A stretch of 64,000 bases of DNA, taken from assembly GCA_021827865.1 (NCBI GenBank), contig JAKAUC010000013.1, forward strand, positions 1-64,000, given 5' to 3'. This DNA is from an archaeon. GTDB taxonomy: Archaea > Thermoproteota > Nitrososphaeria > Nitrososphaerales > Gagatemarchaeaceae. Position 1 is the first letter of the stretch. The number at the start of each line of letters is the position of its first letter. The notes beneath the pieces are model-generated. The model saw only the letters and a program-made list of their open reading frames with translations, was not told where the DNA came from and made no database searches. This document shows positions 16,592 to 24,946 of the stretch, piece after piece. The translations under genes were made by a program, and so were the position numbers.

Positions 16592-16639
16592 GCAAACCCA
16601 GAATCCCTTTCCAGACGGCTGCGAAAGTTAAGGGTTTGC
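16592..16639. repeat. 8-bp inverted repeat with 32-nt spacer
   Basis: GCAAACCC at 16592-16599 is mirrored by GGGTTTGC at 16632-16639, just upstream of the minus-strand start at 16566. It could be a regulator site or part of a structured transcript. The rest of the 221-nt gap to 16787 shows nothing recognisable. Confidence 0.35.
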
Positions 16640-16787
16640 GGCCTCGTGACTTTCCCCCCCGGCCCTATGCGAACAGCCGCGGTCTCGACGCGCGCCTGAA
16701 GCGCTCTCCCCGTCGGCTCGGTGGGGCGCCTGGCCGCTTCTTGCCTCCCCGGCTGCTGCAGGAGCAGCGCCGGCTTCGGGTTGTCGC

Positions 16788-17150
16788 CTACCTGCGCCGG
16801 GACAGGGCGTCGTCTATCATCCGGGCAGCCGCCTCCTTGTCCTCCACCTCGAAGACGACCTTCTTGTAGGACTCGTGGTCAAGGCTGACCGTGATGCACT
16901 TGTCGGGGTCGTGCATCTCGAAGAACATGTAACCCTCGCCGGAAAGGAACCTCCCGTCCTTGACCACCCCTGGGATCTCCGCCCCGCCCACCTTGACCTG
17001 CTTGAGGAACGCCCAGCCCGGGTCGTCGGTGGAGACCGACAGCACGTGCTCCAGCGGGACCGAGATGCTCCTCTTGACCGACAGTATCTCGTCGATGCCG
17101 TGCATCTCGAAGACCAGCTGGTCCCCCTCTATCATGACCGTGCCTGACAT
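16788..17150 (-). CDS. Conserved-looking small protein, PH-like beta-rich
   Basis: A 120-residue soluble protein dominated by alternating hydrophobic beta-strands and ending in a single helix (KEAAARMIDDALSRR), a layout resembling small bacterial PH-like domain proteins. A central SGEGYMFFEMHDPDK segment is distinctive. No catalytic motif is visible. It is a single gene, with divergent genes on the far side. The function is unknown; the fold suggestion is from pattern only. Confidence 0.6.
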   Translation of the reverse strand: MSGTVMIEGDQLVFEMHGIDEILSVKRSISVPLEHVLSVSTDDPGWAFLKQVKVGGAEIPGVVKDGRFLSGEGYMFFEMHDPDKCITVSLDHESYKKVVFEVEDKEAAARMIDDALSRRR

Positions 17151-17359
17151 GCTATGGCCGCCTGCACCGGCCGGGATGGGTCGGCAAAAACCCTTCCCTG
17201 CTCCATGCTGACGTCCAGCCTGTGGTAGGCGGCGGCCGCACTCAGCGGCGGCGAGCCGGGGGTCCGCTGGAAGAACAGCCTCAAGCCAGAGGGAGGATTG
17301 GCCGTCGTGGCACCGAAGCGTATTTCTACGCTCGGCGGAACGCCTGCACCCTAGACTTG

Positions 17360-18073
17360 GTGGACAAGCCTGGCCGGCGGAAGACCCAGAGGACCCCCTG
17401 GGCTAAGATAGCGGGGGTCGTCGTAGTGCTGATCATCCTGGGGGCTGCGGGGTGGGAGGTATACTGGAACTACGTCTACCAGACGCCCCCGGTGTATGCG
17501 AAGCTCGGGACAAGCCAGGGGTACGTCTACCTGGAGCTCTACCCGAGCTGCGCCCCCAAGGCCGTGGCCAACTTCGTCAACCTCACCAACTCAGGCTTCT
17601 ACAACGACCTGGTCTGGCACAGGATAGTCCCCGGCTTCGTGATCCAGACAGGGGACCCCAACACCAGGGGGGCGGTGAACAGCACAAGGTCGACCTGGGG
17701 GGCGGGCGGGTCGTCCCAGTCGGCCCCCTTCGAGTGGTGCGGGAAGCTCCACAACGACGCGGGGTACCTGGGGATGGCGAGCACCCAGCCCAAGGGGCCG
17801 TCCACGTCGCAGTTCTTCGTCAACCTCGTCAACAACCCGAGCCTGGACGGCAACTACACCGTCTTCGCCAGGGTACTGTCCGGGATGAGCGCGGTCTGCG
17901 CCCTTGCCAACCCCAGCACCGACCCGACCTACGGGGCGACCGAACCGACCCTGTCTACGTCGTCGCCGTACTATTCCCAGCCCGCCAACGCTTCGAGCGC
18001 CATGCTGAACAACGCCACCATAATACCTGCCTCCGAGGCCCCCCCGGCCCAGACGCTCAGCCCGTGCCCCTAG
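17360..18073 (+). CDS. Membrane-anchored cyclophilin-type peptidyl-prolyl isomerase
   Basis: About 237 residues: a short basic N-terminus, one transmembrane helix (IAGVVVVLIILGAAGW) and an extracytoplasmic cyclophilin domain. The domain shows FVNLTNSGFYNDLVWHRIVP, trimmed to family landmarks HRIVPGFVIQTGDP, then QFFVNL and GNYTVFARV. Several cysteines may form disulfides. It should assist folding of exported proteins at the cell surface. The start was placed at GTG 17360 (TTG 17357 is adjacent) because a TATA-like TATTTCTA at 17321 lies about 33 nt upstream; the open frame extends further but without support. Confidence 0.85.
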   Translation: MDKPGRRKTQRTPWAKIAGVVVVLIILGAAGWEVYWNYVYQTPPVYAKLGTSQGYVYLELYPSCAPKAVANFVNLTNSGFYNDLVWHRIVPGFVIQTGDPNTRGAVNSTRSTWGAGGSSQSAPFEWCGKLHNDAGYLGMASTQPKGPSTSQFFVNLVNNPSLDGNYTVFARVLSGMSAVCALANPSTDPTYGATEPTLSTSSPYYSQPANASSAMLNNATIIPASEAPPAQTLSPCP

Positions 18074-18119
18074 GCTTCAGCGCAACCCATATGCCACCAG
18101 GGCGCGGACCCCCAGCCGC

Positions 18120-19268
18120 ATGACCGACGGCGGCAGCCTCTTCCCGACTTCGGTGGTGGGGAGCCTCCCGAGGCCCGAGTGGCTGATGGACGGGATAGCG
18201 GCCAACGAAAGGGGGGCGCTCTCCGACGAACGGCTGAGGGAGTACTACGACGAGGCGGTGGTCCTGGCGCTCAAGCAGCAGGAGACAGCCGGGGTGGACG
18301 AGCTGTCCGACGGCGAGCAGCGGCGCTTCAGCTTCCTCGCGTTCGTGGCGGAGAGGATACCGTCGTTCAGGCTGGTCCCGGCAGCCCGGCTGATGAACAA
18401 GGAGGCCGCCGGCTACGCCGAAGACATGAACCTCCACGTCGGCATCATCAGCAACCCCGTCATAGTGGGGCAGATCCGGAGGACCGCCCCGCTGGTCGCC
18501 GAAGAGGTCGGGTTCGCCAGGAAGCATACAGACAGGCCCGTCATGGCGCCTGTGATCGGGCCGTTCACCCTGCTGATCAACTCCTGGAACAGGAGGATGT
18601 CAGGCCGCTACTATCCCGCCCCCGAGGACGCGTTCGGGGACCTGACCCGGCTCCTTAGGGAGGAGATCCTCGCGCTGAAGGAGGCTGGGGCGAGCTTCGT
18701 CCAGCTGGACGAGCCAGCCATCGGCAACTTCGTCGACTTCCGCTACACCAGGTGGCTCCTTGCCCTCAACGGGTGGAAGGTGGGTGACGTGCAGGAGTTG
18801 CACCGCATCTCTGCCGAGCTGATCAACAGGACAGTGAAAGGGGTCGGCGGGATCAAGCTCGGGGTCCACATCTGCAGGGGGAACTGGAAATCGGACGAGG
18901 CCCACTACTCCCGCGGCGGCTACGAGCACATGATAGACGAGATATTGGCCATGAAGGTCCAGAGGCTGGTGCTGGAGTACGCGACGAAGAGGGCCGGGAG
19001 CTTCGACGTCTTCAGGGAGCACCCGTGGCCGGGGGAGATAGGCCTCGGCGTGATAGACGTGAAGAGCCCCCGGGTCGAGACGCCGAGGGAGATAGTCGCG
19101 CGGGTGGAACGGGCCGCGAAGGTCTTCGGTGAGGAGAGGCTGGTGCTCAACCCCGACTGCGGTTTCTCGTCAGGGAGGCCGTGGCCGGTGGTGAGCAGGC
19201 GGACGGCGTTCGCGAAGCTGAAGGCTCAGACGGAGGCGGCGAAGTTACTAAGGCAGATACACAGCTGA
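18120..19268 (+). CDS. metE: MetE C-terminal-like methionine synthase (cobalamin-independent)
   Basis: A 382-residue protein corresponding to the catalytic C-terminal half of MetE, the usual archaeal form. It begins FPTSVVGSLPRP and carries the zinc ligands His and Cys in GVHICRGN, a glutamate in LEYATKRAG and the distal cysteine in NPDCGF. It would methylate homocysteine; the methyl donor of short archaeal MetE proteins is not settled. ATG at 18120 follows a TATA-like CATATG stretch by about 30 nt. It is a single gene. Confidence 0.85.
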   Translation: MTDGGSLFPTSVVGSLPRPEWLMDGIAANERGALSDERLREYYDEAVVLALKQQETAGVDELSDGEQRRFSFLAFVAERIPSFRLVPAARLMNKEAAGYAEDMNLHVGIISNPVIVGQIRRTAPLVAEEVGFARKHTDRPVMAPVIGPFTLLINSWNRRMSGRYYPAPEDAFGDLTRLLREEILALKEAGASFVQLDEPAIGNFVDFRYTRWLLALNGWKVGDVQELHRISAELINRTVKGVGGIKLGVHICRGNWKSDEAHYSRGGYEHMIDEILAMKVQRLVLEYATKRAGSFDVFREHPWPGEIGLGVIDVKSPRVETPREIVARVERAAKVFGEERLVLNPDCGFSSGRPWPVVSRRTAFAKLKAQTEAAKLLRQIHS

Positions 19269-19338
19269 GGCGCTGTCCTTCCCTATCATGGTCGATGGCG
19301 CCCTGAGAAAGACTGCGTTCTTGAGGGCCCTGGCCGCG

Positions 19339-19614
19339 TTACCAGCTGCGCCTTTCGCTCTTGGCCCTGACCTTCACGATCCCGTAGTGGACGCTGCATG
19401 AGATGCAGTAGTAGCGGACCTGAGTTGGGGATGCGATGTACGCCCCGGCCGCTCTCAGCTCTCGGGCCAACGTAGGCTCCACGAGGCTGGTCCTCGTCGT
19501 GACCTTCTTCGCCTTGTCCCTGGGGACCGCGGCACCGCAGTTGCTGCAGTGGATGACGTCGCTCCGGCCCTTCCCTCCCTTGGACCGTCCGCGACTCTTC
19601 CTCTTCTTAGACAA
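19339..19614 (-). CDS. rps26e: Small ribosomal subunit protein eS26
   Basis: A 91-residue basic protein with the eS26 signature: KKRKSRGRSKG N-terminus, IHCSNCGAAVPRDKAKK and a second zinc pair YYCISCSVHYGIVKVR. eS26 is found in eukaryotes and TACK/Asgard archaea but not in most euryarchaea, so it informs the taxonomic guess. Its ATG is 32 nt from a TATA-like box at 19642-19649. It is monocistronic. Confidence 0.93.
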   Translation of the reverse strand: MSKKRKSRGRSKGGKGRSDVIHCSNCGAAVPRDKAKKVTTRTSLVEPTLARELRAAGAYIASPTQVRYYCISCSVHYGIVKVRAKSERRSW

Positions 19615-19641
19615 GGCAGAGGCGGCACCGGCATAGTCCCT

Positions 19642-19649
19642 CTTTAAAC
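19642..19649 (-). promoter_or_regulatory. TATA-like box of eS26
   Basis: The minus strand reads GTTTAAAG, centred 32 nt before the ATG at 19614, in line with the leaderless pattern. Confidence 0.45.
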
Positions 19650-19698
19650 CTATAGAGCTGGCTCGCCCCTCGGCCGATTAGACGAAGGCAGGCTTTGG

Positions 19699-21090
19699 CT
19701 AGTTCGCGTCGGCCTGGTTCAGGGCCCGGACTCCGGGAGACGCCATGGCGGGCGACGAAGGCGAAACGACAGGAGACTCCCCTGAGGCGACGGTGATGCT
19801 GACCCCCTGGCCCGTCTCGATCCCCTTGAACTGCCAGACCAGGACCCCGATCAGCCCCACGGTCCAGATGAGTGCGTTGAACAGGATGTAGTTGTTCTCA
19901 GACAGCCCCAGGCCGATGTAGTAGGCGGGTATCGCGGCCCCGATTGCGATGAACCTGGTGAGCGCGGTCAGGGTGCCCCTCCTCGTCGTCTGCCAGACCT
20001 CCCCCTTCAGGGTGTCCTCGGCGAGGTATCCGGCCCCCACGAACACGTTGAGGATTATGAGGATGACGTAGAAGGTGATCAGCGAGTTGGAGAAGAGGGC
20101 GGTCGAAAGGTTCAGGCCATATATCCCCCAGGTGACTATGAACGTCCCCACCATCGAGTAGGTGAGCACCTTCTTCCTGCTCCACTTCTCCGCCATTATC
20201 GACACGACGGCGCCCGCCATGAAGCCGACGAGGTTCGCGACCAGGATGATGGTGGCGATCTGGCTGGCGTAGTAGTAGTAGCCGAGCGAGTAGGTCATGA
20301 GCCCGAAGCCGACCGCGTTGGCTCCGGCTATGGCGGTCACGACGAAGATCTTGATCGCGAGCGACGGGTGCTTCACCCCAGCCGCCTGAGCCGCAGGCGC
20401 CGCCGGCGTGGCCGACGCTGCCACGGTCGCGAAGTGCTTCTGAACGGCTGCCGCCGCCTCGGCGTGCTTCCCCTTCGCCTCCAGCCACCTGACCGACTCC
20501 GGCATCTTCAGTCTACTGAAGAGCAGGACCACCAGTATCGGGATGAACATCGCAGCCACGAGCTCCTTTGAGAACGAGAGAGAGCCATACTCCGAGGCCG
20601 CGACGAAGCCGACGAGACCAAGGACCACCCCTCCGACGTTGATGAAGTTGATCTCCCAGAACATGGTCTTGCTCCTGTACTTGCGCGGCATGATTTCATG
20701 GTTGGCCGCCATGATGGTGTTCATCTCCCCCCCTGCGGCGAAGAGCAGGAGGGCGAGGAAGAAGAGCACCTCGGCGTAGGCCGAGAAGAAGAATATCCCG
20801 ACGGCCCCGACGGCGTAGAGGGCCATGGTGAAGAAAAAGGTCAGCCGCCTTCCCAGCGTGTCGGAGATGGGGCCCGCGAAGGCGATCCCGAGTATCAGGA
20901 AGAGTGGCGACCACACCAGCGCGAGCGTGCCGAGGAGGCTGGGGAGCGTGGTGAACCACGCCGCCGCGAAGCTGCCGAGCCCGTAGATGTAGGCTTCAGC
21001 GAGCATGCCGACGGCGAATGCGATGAAGGTCCAAGAATGCGCAGACGTCCAGGCGGACTCCTCCAGTTTGCTGGAGTAGGACAACCGCAT
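19699..21090 (-). CDS. Major facilitator superfamily transporter
   Basis: A 463-residue membrane protein with about twelve helices. The loop between helices 2 and 3 reads GPISDTLGRRLTFF, the MFS signature G-x3-D-x2-GRR. A soluble linker of about 50 residues rich in Ala/Pro separates the two halves, and the C-terminus is a Ser/Pro-rich tail. Substrate is unknown; sugar or organic acid transport is plausible because a PfkB-type sugar kinase is divergently transcribed 171 nt away. Confidence 0.85.
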   Translation of the reverse strand: MRLSYSSKLEESAWTSAHSWTFIAFAVGMLAEAYIYGLGSFAAAWFTTLPSLLGTLALVWSPLFLILGIAFAGPISDTLGRRLTFFFTMALYAVGAVGIFFFSAYAEVLFFLALLLFAAGGEMNTIMAANHEIMPRKYRSKTMFWEINFINVGGVVLGLVGFVAASEYGSLSFSKELVAAMFIPILVVLLFSRLKMPESVRWLEAKGKHAEAAAAVQKHFATVAASATPAAPAAQAAGVKHPSLAIKIFVVTAIAGANAVGFGLMTYSLGYYYYASQIATIILVANLVGFMAGAVVSIMAEKWSRKKVLTYSMVGTFIVTWGIYGLNLSTALFSNSLITFYVILIILNVFVGAGYLAEDTLKGEVWQTTRRGTLTALTRFIAIGAAIPAYYIGLGLSENNYILFNALIWTVGLIGVLVWQFKGIETGQGVSITVASGESPVVSPSSPAMASPGVRALNQADAN

Positions 21091-21224
21091 AGGGTGGTCC
21101 GCCCCAGTTTAATAAAGTGGCCGAATTCTAGTTTTCTGTCAGCGCAAGAGGCCGGGCCAGCGTCGCCAAGAGCTAGCGGACCGGTCTCAGAAAGCCCCGG
21201 AGCGGTCCTCGAGAAAAGCCCGCG

Positions 21225-21244
21225 GGAATCTTGATAAGGATTCC
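21225..21244 (+). promoter_or_regulatory. TATA-like box inside a 6-bp inverted repeat
   Basis: GGAATC (21225-21230) and GATTCC (21239-21244) flank TTGATAAG, which is centred 28 nt before the TTG start of the PfkB kinase. Binding of a dimeric repressor here would block the core promoter; that is inference from layout. Confidence 0.4.
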
Positions 21245-21261
21245 AGTCGGCGCGTCGTTCG

Positions 21262-22176
21262 TTGAGGGTCCTGGTCGCCGGCTTCGTCACCATTGACACG
21301 ATACAGCTGTCCATGCGCCAGGTTATGTCCGTCGGCGGTCCTCCCTCCTATGCCGGGCTCATCTGCTCCAGGTTCGGCAACGACGTCGTCCCCCTGACCA
21401 GGGTGGGCGCGGACTTCCCGGACGACCAGGCGGTGTGGCTGGCGAGGAACGGGGTCGTGCTCAGAGCCACGGACAGGAGCGCGTCCAGGCCGACCACGAG
21501 GTTCAGCATAGAGAACAGCGCCGGGGCGAGGACCCTCAGGCTGACCAGCAGGTGCGACGACATATCCCCGTCGCAGATCCCCCCTGACACGAAGTTCAAC
21601 GCCGCCCTGGTGAGCCCGCTGGCGGGGGAGGTGTCTGGGCCCCTCCTCGACGAGATCGCGGCCCGCAGCGAGTTCGTCTTCCTCGACCCCCAGGGGTTCA
21701 TCAGGTCATTCGGCGCGGACGGAGCCGTGAGCTTCTCCCCCCCGAAGGACTTGCGGATGCTCGCCAAGGTCAACGCGATCAAGATGGACAAGACGGAGGC
21801 GGAGATGATCACCGGCAAGCGGGACCCGGTGGGGGCCCTCGAGAAGCTGTCCTCCCTCGGGGTCAGGAAGGGGATAGTCACCCAGGGGGCCGACTCCTGC
21901 CACGTCCTGGACGGTTCGAAGGTCTACAGGGTGGGGGTGCCGAAGGTCCCGGTCATAGACAGCACCGGGGCTGGGGACATCCTCAGCGGAGCCACGGTCT
22001 CCTGGTACCTCAGGAGCAGGGACTTCCTGCGCAGCGCCTGCTTCGGTATCGCGGCGTCGTCCCTCTCCCTCCAGATGATAGCACTGGGGAAGGTCGACCT
22101 CCCCATGAGCGTGGACGAGACCGCGGCAAGGCTCTACTCCGCCGCAGACCCGGTCGGCACGGTCCGCCCCGTCTAG
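21262..22176 (+). CDS. PfkB-family carbohydrate/nucleoside kinase
   Basis: A 304-residue ribokinase-fold enzyme. It has the N-terminal GGPPSYAG substrate loop and the C-terminal DSTGAGDILSG motif with the catalytic aspartate and anion hole. The substrate cannot be named: ribose, inositol and nucleosides are all phosphorylated by archaeal members. The N-terminal segment is more divergent than usual. The TTG start is supported by the TATA-like box 28 nt upstream. It overlaps the convergent proS by 4 nt and is divergent from the MFS transporter, possibly its supply route. Confidence 0.82.
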   Translation: MRVLVAGFVTIDTIQLSMRQVMSVGGPPSYAGLICSRFGNDVVPLTRVGADFPDDQAVWLARNGVVLRATDRSASRPTTRFSIENSAGARTLRLTSRCDDISPSQIPPDTKFNAALVSPLAGEVSGPLLDEIAARSEFVFLDPQGFIRSFGADGAVSFSPPKDLRMLAKVNAIKMDKTEAEMITGKRDPVGALEKLSSLGVRKGIVTQGADSCHVLDGSKVYRVGVPKVPVIDSTGAGDILSGATVSWYLRSRDFLRSACFGIAASSLSLQMIALGKVDLPMSVDETAARLYSAADPVGTVRPV

Positions 22177-23636
22177 TAGGATTTGCCGTAGAGGGCGACG
22201 GCGGGGGCGTCCTTCCCGCAGGCGACGCACTTCCCCTTCCCAGGCTCCTGGTCCAGGGGGACGTTGAGGATCTTCCCCCCGGCTGCCTCCCGGGCCTTCG
22301 CCTCGCACCCGGCGTCGCCGCACCAGGGTATCCGGACGATCCCTCCTTCCGCCGCCATTATCGACTTCAGCTCCCCCAGGCTCCCGGCGTCGTGGGTGCT
22401 CCTCTTCAGCGCGTCAGAGGCCCTGGCGAAGAGGCTCGCCTGTATCGCGTCCAGCTCCTTGGAGACCTCGGCGGCGAGGGCGTCCGTCTTCACAGCCCTC
22501 TTGGCCCCCGTGTCCCTCCGGACCAGGACAGCCTGGCCCTCCCTCATGTCTCTGGGCCCGAACTCGACCCTGAGCGGGACCCCCTTCAGCTCCCACTCGT
22601 TGAACTTACGGCCCGGGGTGAGGTGGTCCCGGTCGTCCAGCCGGGACCTGAAGCCCGACAGCGACCCCATCAGCTTCCTCGCCTCGGCCAGGACGGCCTG
22701 CTTGCTCTCGTCGTTGACTATGGGGACCAGCACCACCTGCACCGCGGCCAGGCGCGGAGGGACCACCGCCCCCCTGTCGTCGCTGTGGACAGCGAGCATC
22801 ACCCCTATCTCGCGGGTGGATATCGCCCAGGTGTTCTGGTAGACGAACTGCCTGTTCCCTTCTCTGTCGACGAACGCTATCCCGAAGGCCTTGGAGAAGT
22901 TCTGGCCGTCGGCGTGCCAGTCTGGGCCCTGGATCGCCTTCCCGTCGGGGAGCAGGTGCTCGATGCTGTAGGTCCCCTCCGCCCCCGCGAAGGTCTCCCC
23001 CCTGGTCTTCTTCCCCGCGTATCCCGGGAGGGCGAGGTACTCCTCCGTTATCTTGCGGTAGATCCCGAGTATCTGGTCCCGCTCGGCCTCCGCCTCCTCC
23101 CTGGTGGCGAAGAGGGAGTGCCCCTCGTTCCAGAGGAACTCACGCGACCTCAGTATGAACGCCGGGTTCTTGAACTCCCAGCGGACCACGTTGTTCCACT
23201 GGTTCAGCCTCATGGGGAGGTCCCTCCAGGACCTGACCCACCGCGAGACGACCTCGTACATGAGGGACTCGGAGGTCGGCCTGATCGCCAGCCTCTCTTC
23301 CATCTTCGAGCTCCCGGCCTCGGTGACCCAGGCCACCTCCGGGGCGAAACCCTCTACGTGCTCCGCCTCCTTCTTGAGGAGCCGCTCGGGTATGAACAGA
23401 GGGAAGTAGGTGTTGGTTATCCCCGCCTTCTTGAAGAGGGCGTCGGTCTCCCTCTGGATGTTCTCCCAGATCGCGTACCCCGAAGGCCTGTATACGACGC
23501 AGCCGGAGACCGGGCTGTAGTCGGCGATCTCAGACTTCAGGACGATCTGTGTGTACCACTCGTCGAAGTTCTCCGCCTTCTTGGCGGTTATCCCTTCCTG
23601 GCTCGTCCCCGACATGAAACCTGGTCCCGTCTTCAT
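22173..23636 (-). CDS. proS: Prolyl-tRNA synthetase (archaeal/eukaryotic type)
   Basis: A 487-residue class II synthetase. Motif 1 lies around VSGCVVYRPSGYAIWENIQ, motif 2 in RWEFKNPAFILRSREFLW and motif 3 in the GVMLAVHSDDRG-VVPPRLA region. The C-terminal zinc domain typical of the archaeal/eukaryotic class is visible as CGDAGCEAKAR and CVACGKDA, ending in the conserved KSY. ATG at 23636 is used; an internal ATG at 23615 is also possible. It is a single gene. Confidence 0.95.
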   Translation of the reverse strand: MKTGPGFMSGTSQEGITAKKAENFDEWYTQIVLKSEIADYSPVSGCVVYRPSGYAIWENIQRETDALFKKAGITNTYFPLFIPERLLKKEAEHVEGFAPEVAWVTEAGSSKMEERLAIRPTSESLMYEVVSRWVRSWRDLPMRLNQWNNVVRWEFKNPAFILRSREFLWNEGHSLFATREEAEAERDQILGIYRKITEEYLALPGYAGKKTRGETFAGAEGTYSIEHLLPDGKAIQGPDWHADGQNFSKAFGIAFVDREGNRQFVYQNTWAISTREIGVMLAVHSDDRGAVVPPRLAAVQVVLVPIVNDESKQAVLAEARKLMGSLSGFRSRLDDRDHLTPGRKFNEWELKGVPLRVEFGPRDMREGQAVLVRRDTGAKRAVKTDALAAEVSKELDAIQASLFARASDALKRSTHDAGSLGELKSIMAAEGGIVRIPWCGDAGCEAKAREAAGGKILNVPLDQEPGKGKCVACGKDAPAVALYGKSY

Positions 23637-23661
23637 CCGCTCTTAATGAACGTGCCCCCGG

Positions 23662-24261
23662 TCAGGCGTACCCCAGGAGGATGATCGTCCCCAGCCCCAG
23701 GAAGACGACCGCCGACAGGGCCCTCACCCTCGGAGGGGTCAGCAGCCGTCCGAGGCTGCTCCCGAGGGCCGCTTCCATGGCCGTGGCCGCGTAGAGGCCG
23801 GCGCAGGCGCCGCCGAACACCAGCAGAGGCTCGGCGTAGCGGGCGACCAGGACGATGGTGAGCACCTCGGTGGCGTCCCCCGCCACGTCAAGGGCGACCA
23901 GGGCGCCGACCAGGGCCAGGAAGAACCCGGCCGCCGACTTCCGCTCCCCGGCCCGGGACCCGTCCCCTTCGGCCTGCTTCTTCCCCAGGAGCCCCCTCGC
24001 CGCCCAGGCGCCGTAGCCGAGCATGACCGCCCCGCCGGCCAGGCGGACCCACTCCACCGGGACGTAGAGGAGGAGGACCGACCCGAGGGCGACGAAGAGG
24101 GCGGTGGTGAGCGTGAAGGCGGTCACCCCGGCCAGGAAGGTGAGCCCGGGCCTCCCTCTCGCGGAGACACCGAGGATGAAGAACGCGTCCTTGTCGGTGA
24201 GCTCGGCCGCGAAGAGGGCCGCAGCTATCTCCGCGAATGGATAGAGGATGGTGGCGGCCAT
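23662..24261 (-). CDS. UPF0016/GDT1-like cation transporter-type membrane protein
   Basis: A 199-residue membrane protein with two halves, each of about three helices. The first half carries AAELTDKDAF and the second DVAGDATEVLTI, which resemble the paired E-x-G-D-(K/R)-(T/S) motifs of the GDT1/UPF0016 family of Mn2+/Ca2+ antiporters. Both motifs deviate: TDKD instead of GDKT in the first, GDAT in the second. The call is therefore family-level with a variant motif. It lies 37 nt downstream of another membrane gene. Confidence 0.6.
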   Translation of the reverse strand: MAATILYPFAEIAAALFAAELTDKDAFFILGVSARGRPGLTFLAGVTAFTLTTALFVALGSVLLLYVPVEWVRLAGGAVMLGYGAWAARGLLGKKQAEGDGSRAGERKSAAGFFLALVGALVALDVAGDATEVLTIVLVARYAEPLLVFGGACAGLYAATAMEAALGSSLGRLLTPPRVRALSAVVFLGLGTIILLGYA

Positions 24262-24298
24262 TGGTGCGCCCGCGGGGCCTGCGGCAGGACCGCCCGCG

Positions 24299-24910
24299 CT
24301 ACCCCTCTTCCGCGCCCTTCGCCCGCTCTGGGAGGACGTACATCAGGGCGCCGACGACGAGGAGGGCGAAGGCGAGCCCGAGCCCCACGTAGATCTGGCG
24401 CTTGCCGACCTCGTAGATCGAGACGGGGACGAGCAGGAGGGCTATGATCCCCAGGGTCCTCCTCTTGGCCAAGGCGGAGAACTGGAACGGGATGGTGATG
24501 AGGTAGCTCACGAGGATCAGGATCGCTGGGAAGATGAGGTTGAACTTCCCCCCCATGAAGTCCCCCGCAATCCCGATGGGGTTCGCGCCGCTGGCATAGA
24601 TCGCGCCGACCACGGCGAAGAAGACGCTCGCCCCAGCTATCACCTGGAGGGTCGTCCCCAGTGAGCCCACCTTCGCGCGCCTCTGGGCGGCGTCGGTCCC
24701 TCCGATCTCAATGGCGACGCCTACCAGCACGGCCAGGGAGCCCACGACGAACACTTCGGGGCTCTGTGTGACAGTGAGGTAGACTTCGGACGGGAGGAGG
24801 GCGGAGATCCCCTGCTGGACCCACAGGGCGAGGCCGTAGAGCGCGCTCGCGGCGAAGGGGACGAGGTAGAGCAGCGTCGTGATGTCTTCATAGCGCCCTC
24901 TGGTGCTCAA
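24299..24910 (-). CDS. Polytopic membrane protein of unknown function
   Basis: Not recognised. The 203-residue product has about five to six helices and few charged residues except a short RRAK cytoplasmic loop. The TTG start at 24910 is supported by a TATA-like GGTTTTAAGCC on the minus strand about 29 nt upstream. It may be cotranscribed with the GDT1-like gene downstream (37-nt gap). Confidence 0.6.
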   Translation of the reverse strand: MSTRGRYEDITTLLYLVPFAASALYGLALWVQQGISALLPSEVYLTVTQSPEVFVVGSLAVLVGVAIEIGGTDAAQRRAKVGSLGTTLQVIAGASVFFAVVGAIYASGANPIGIAGDFMGGKFNLIFPAILILVSYLITIPFQFSALAKRRTLGIIALLLVPVSIYEVGKRQIYVGLGLAFALLVVGALMYVLPERAKGAEEG

Positions 24911-24946
24911 TGTCTGGCCTGCGCGACTGGGCTGGGCTTAAAACCG

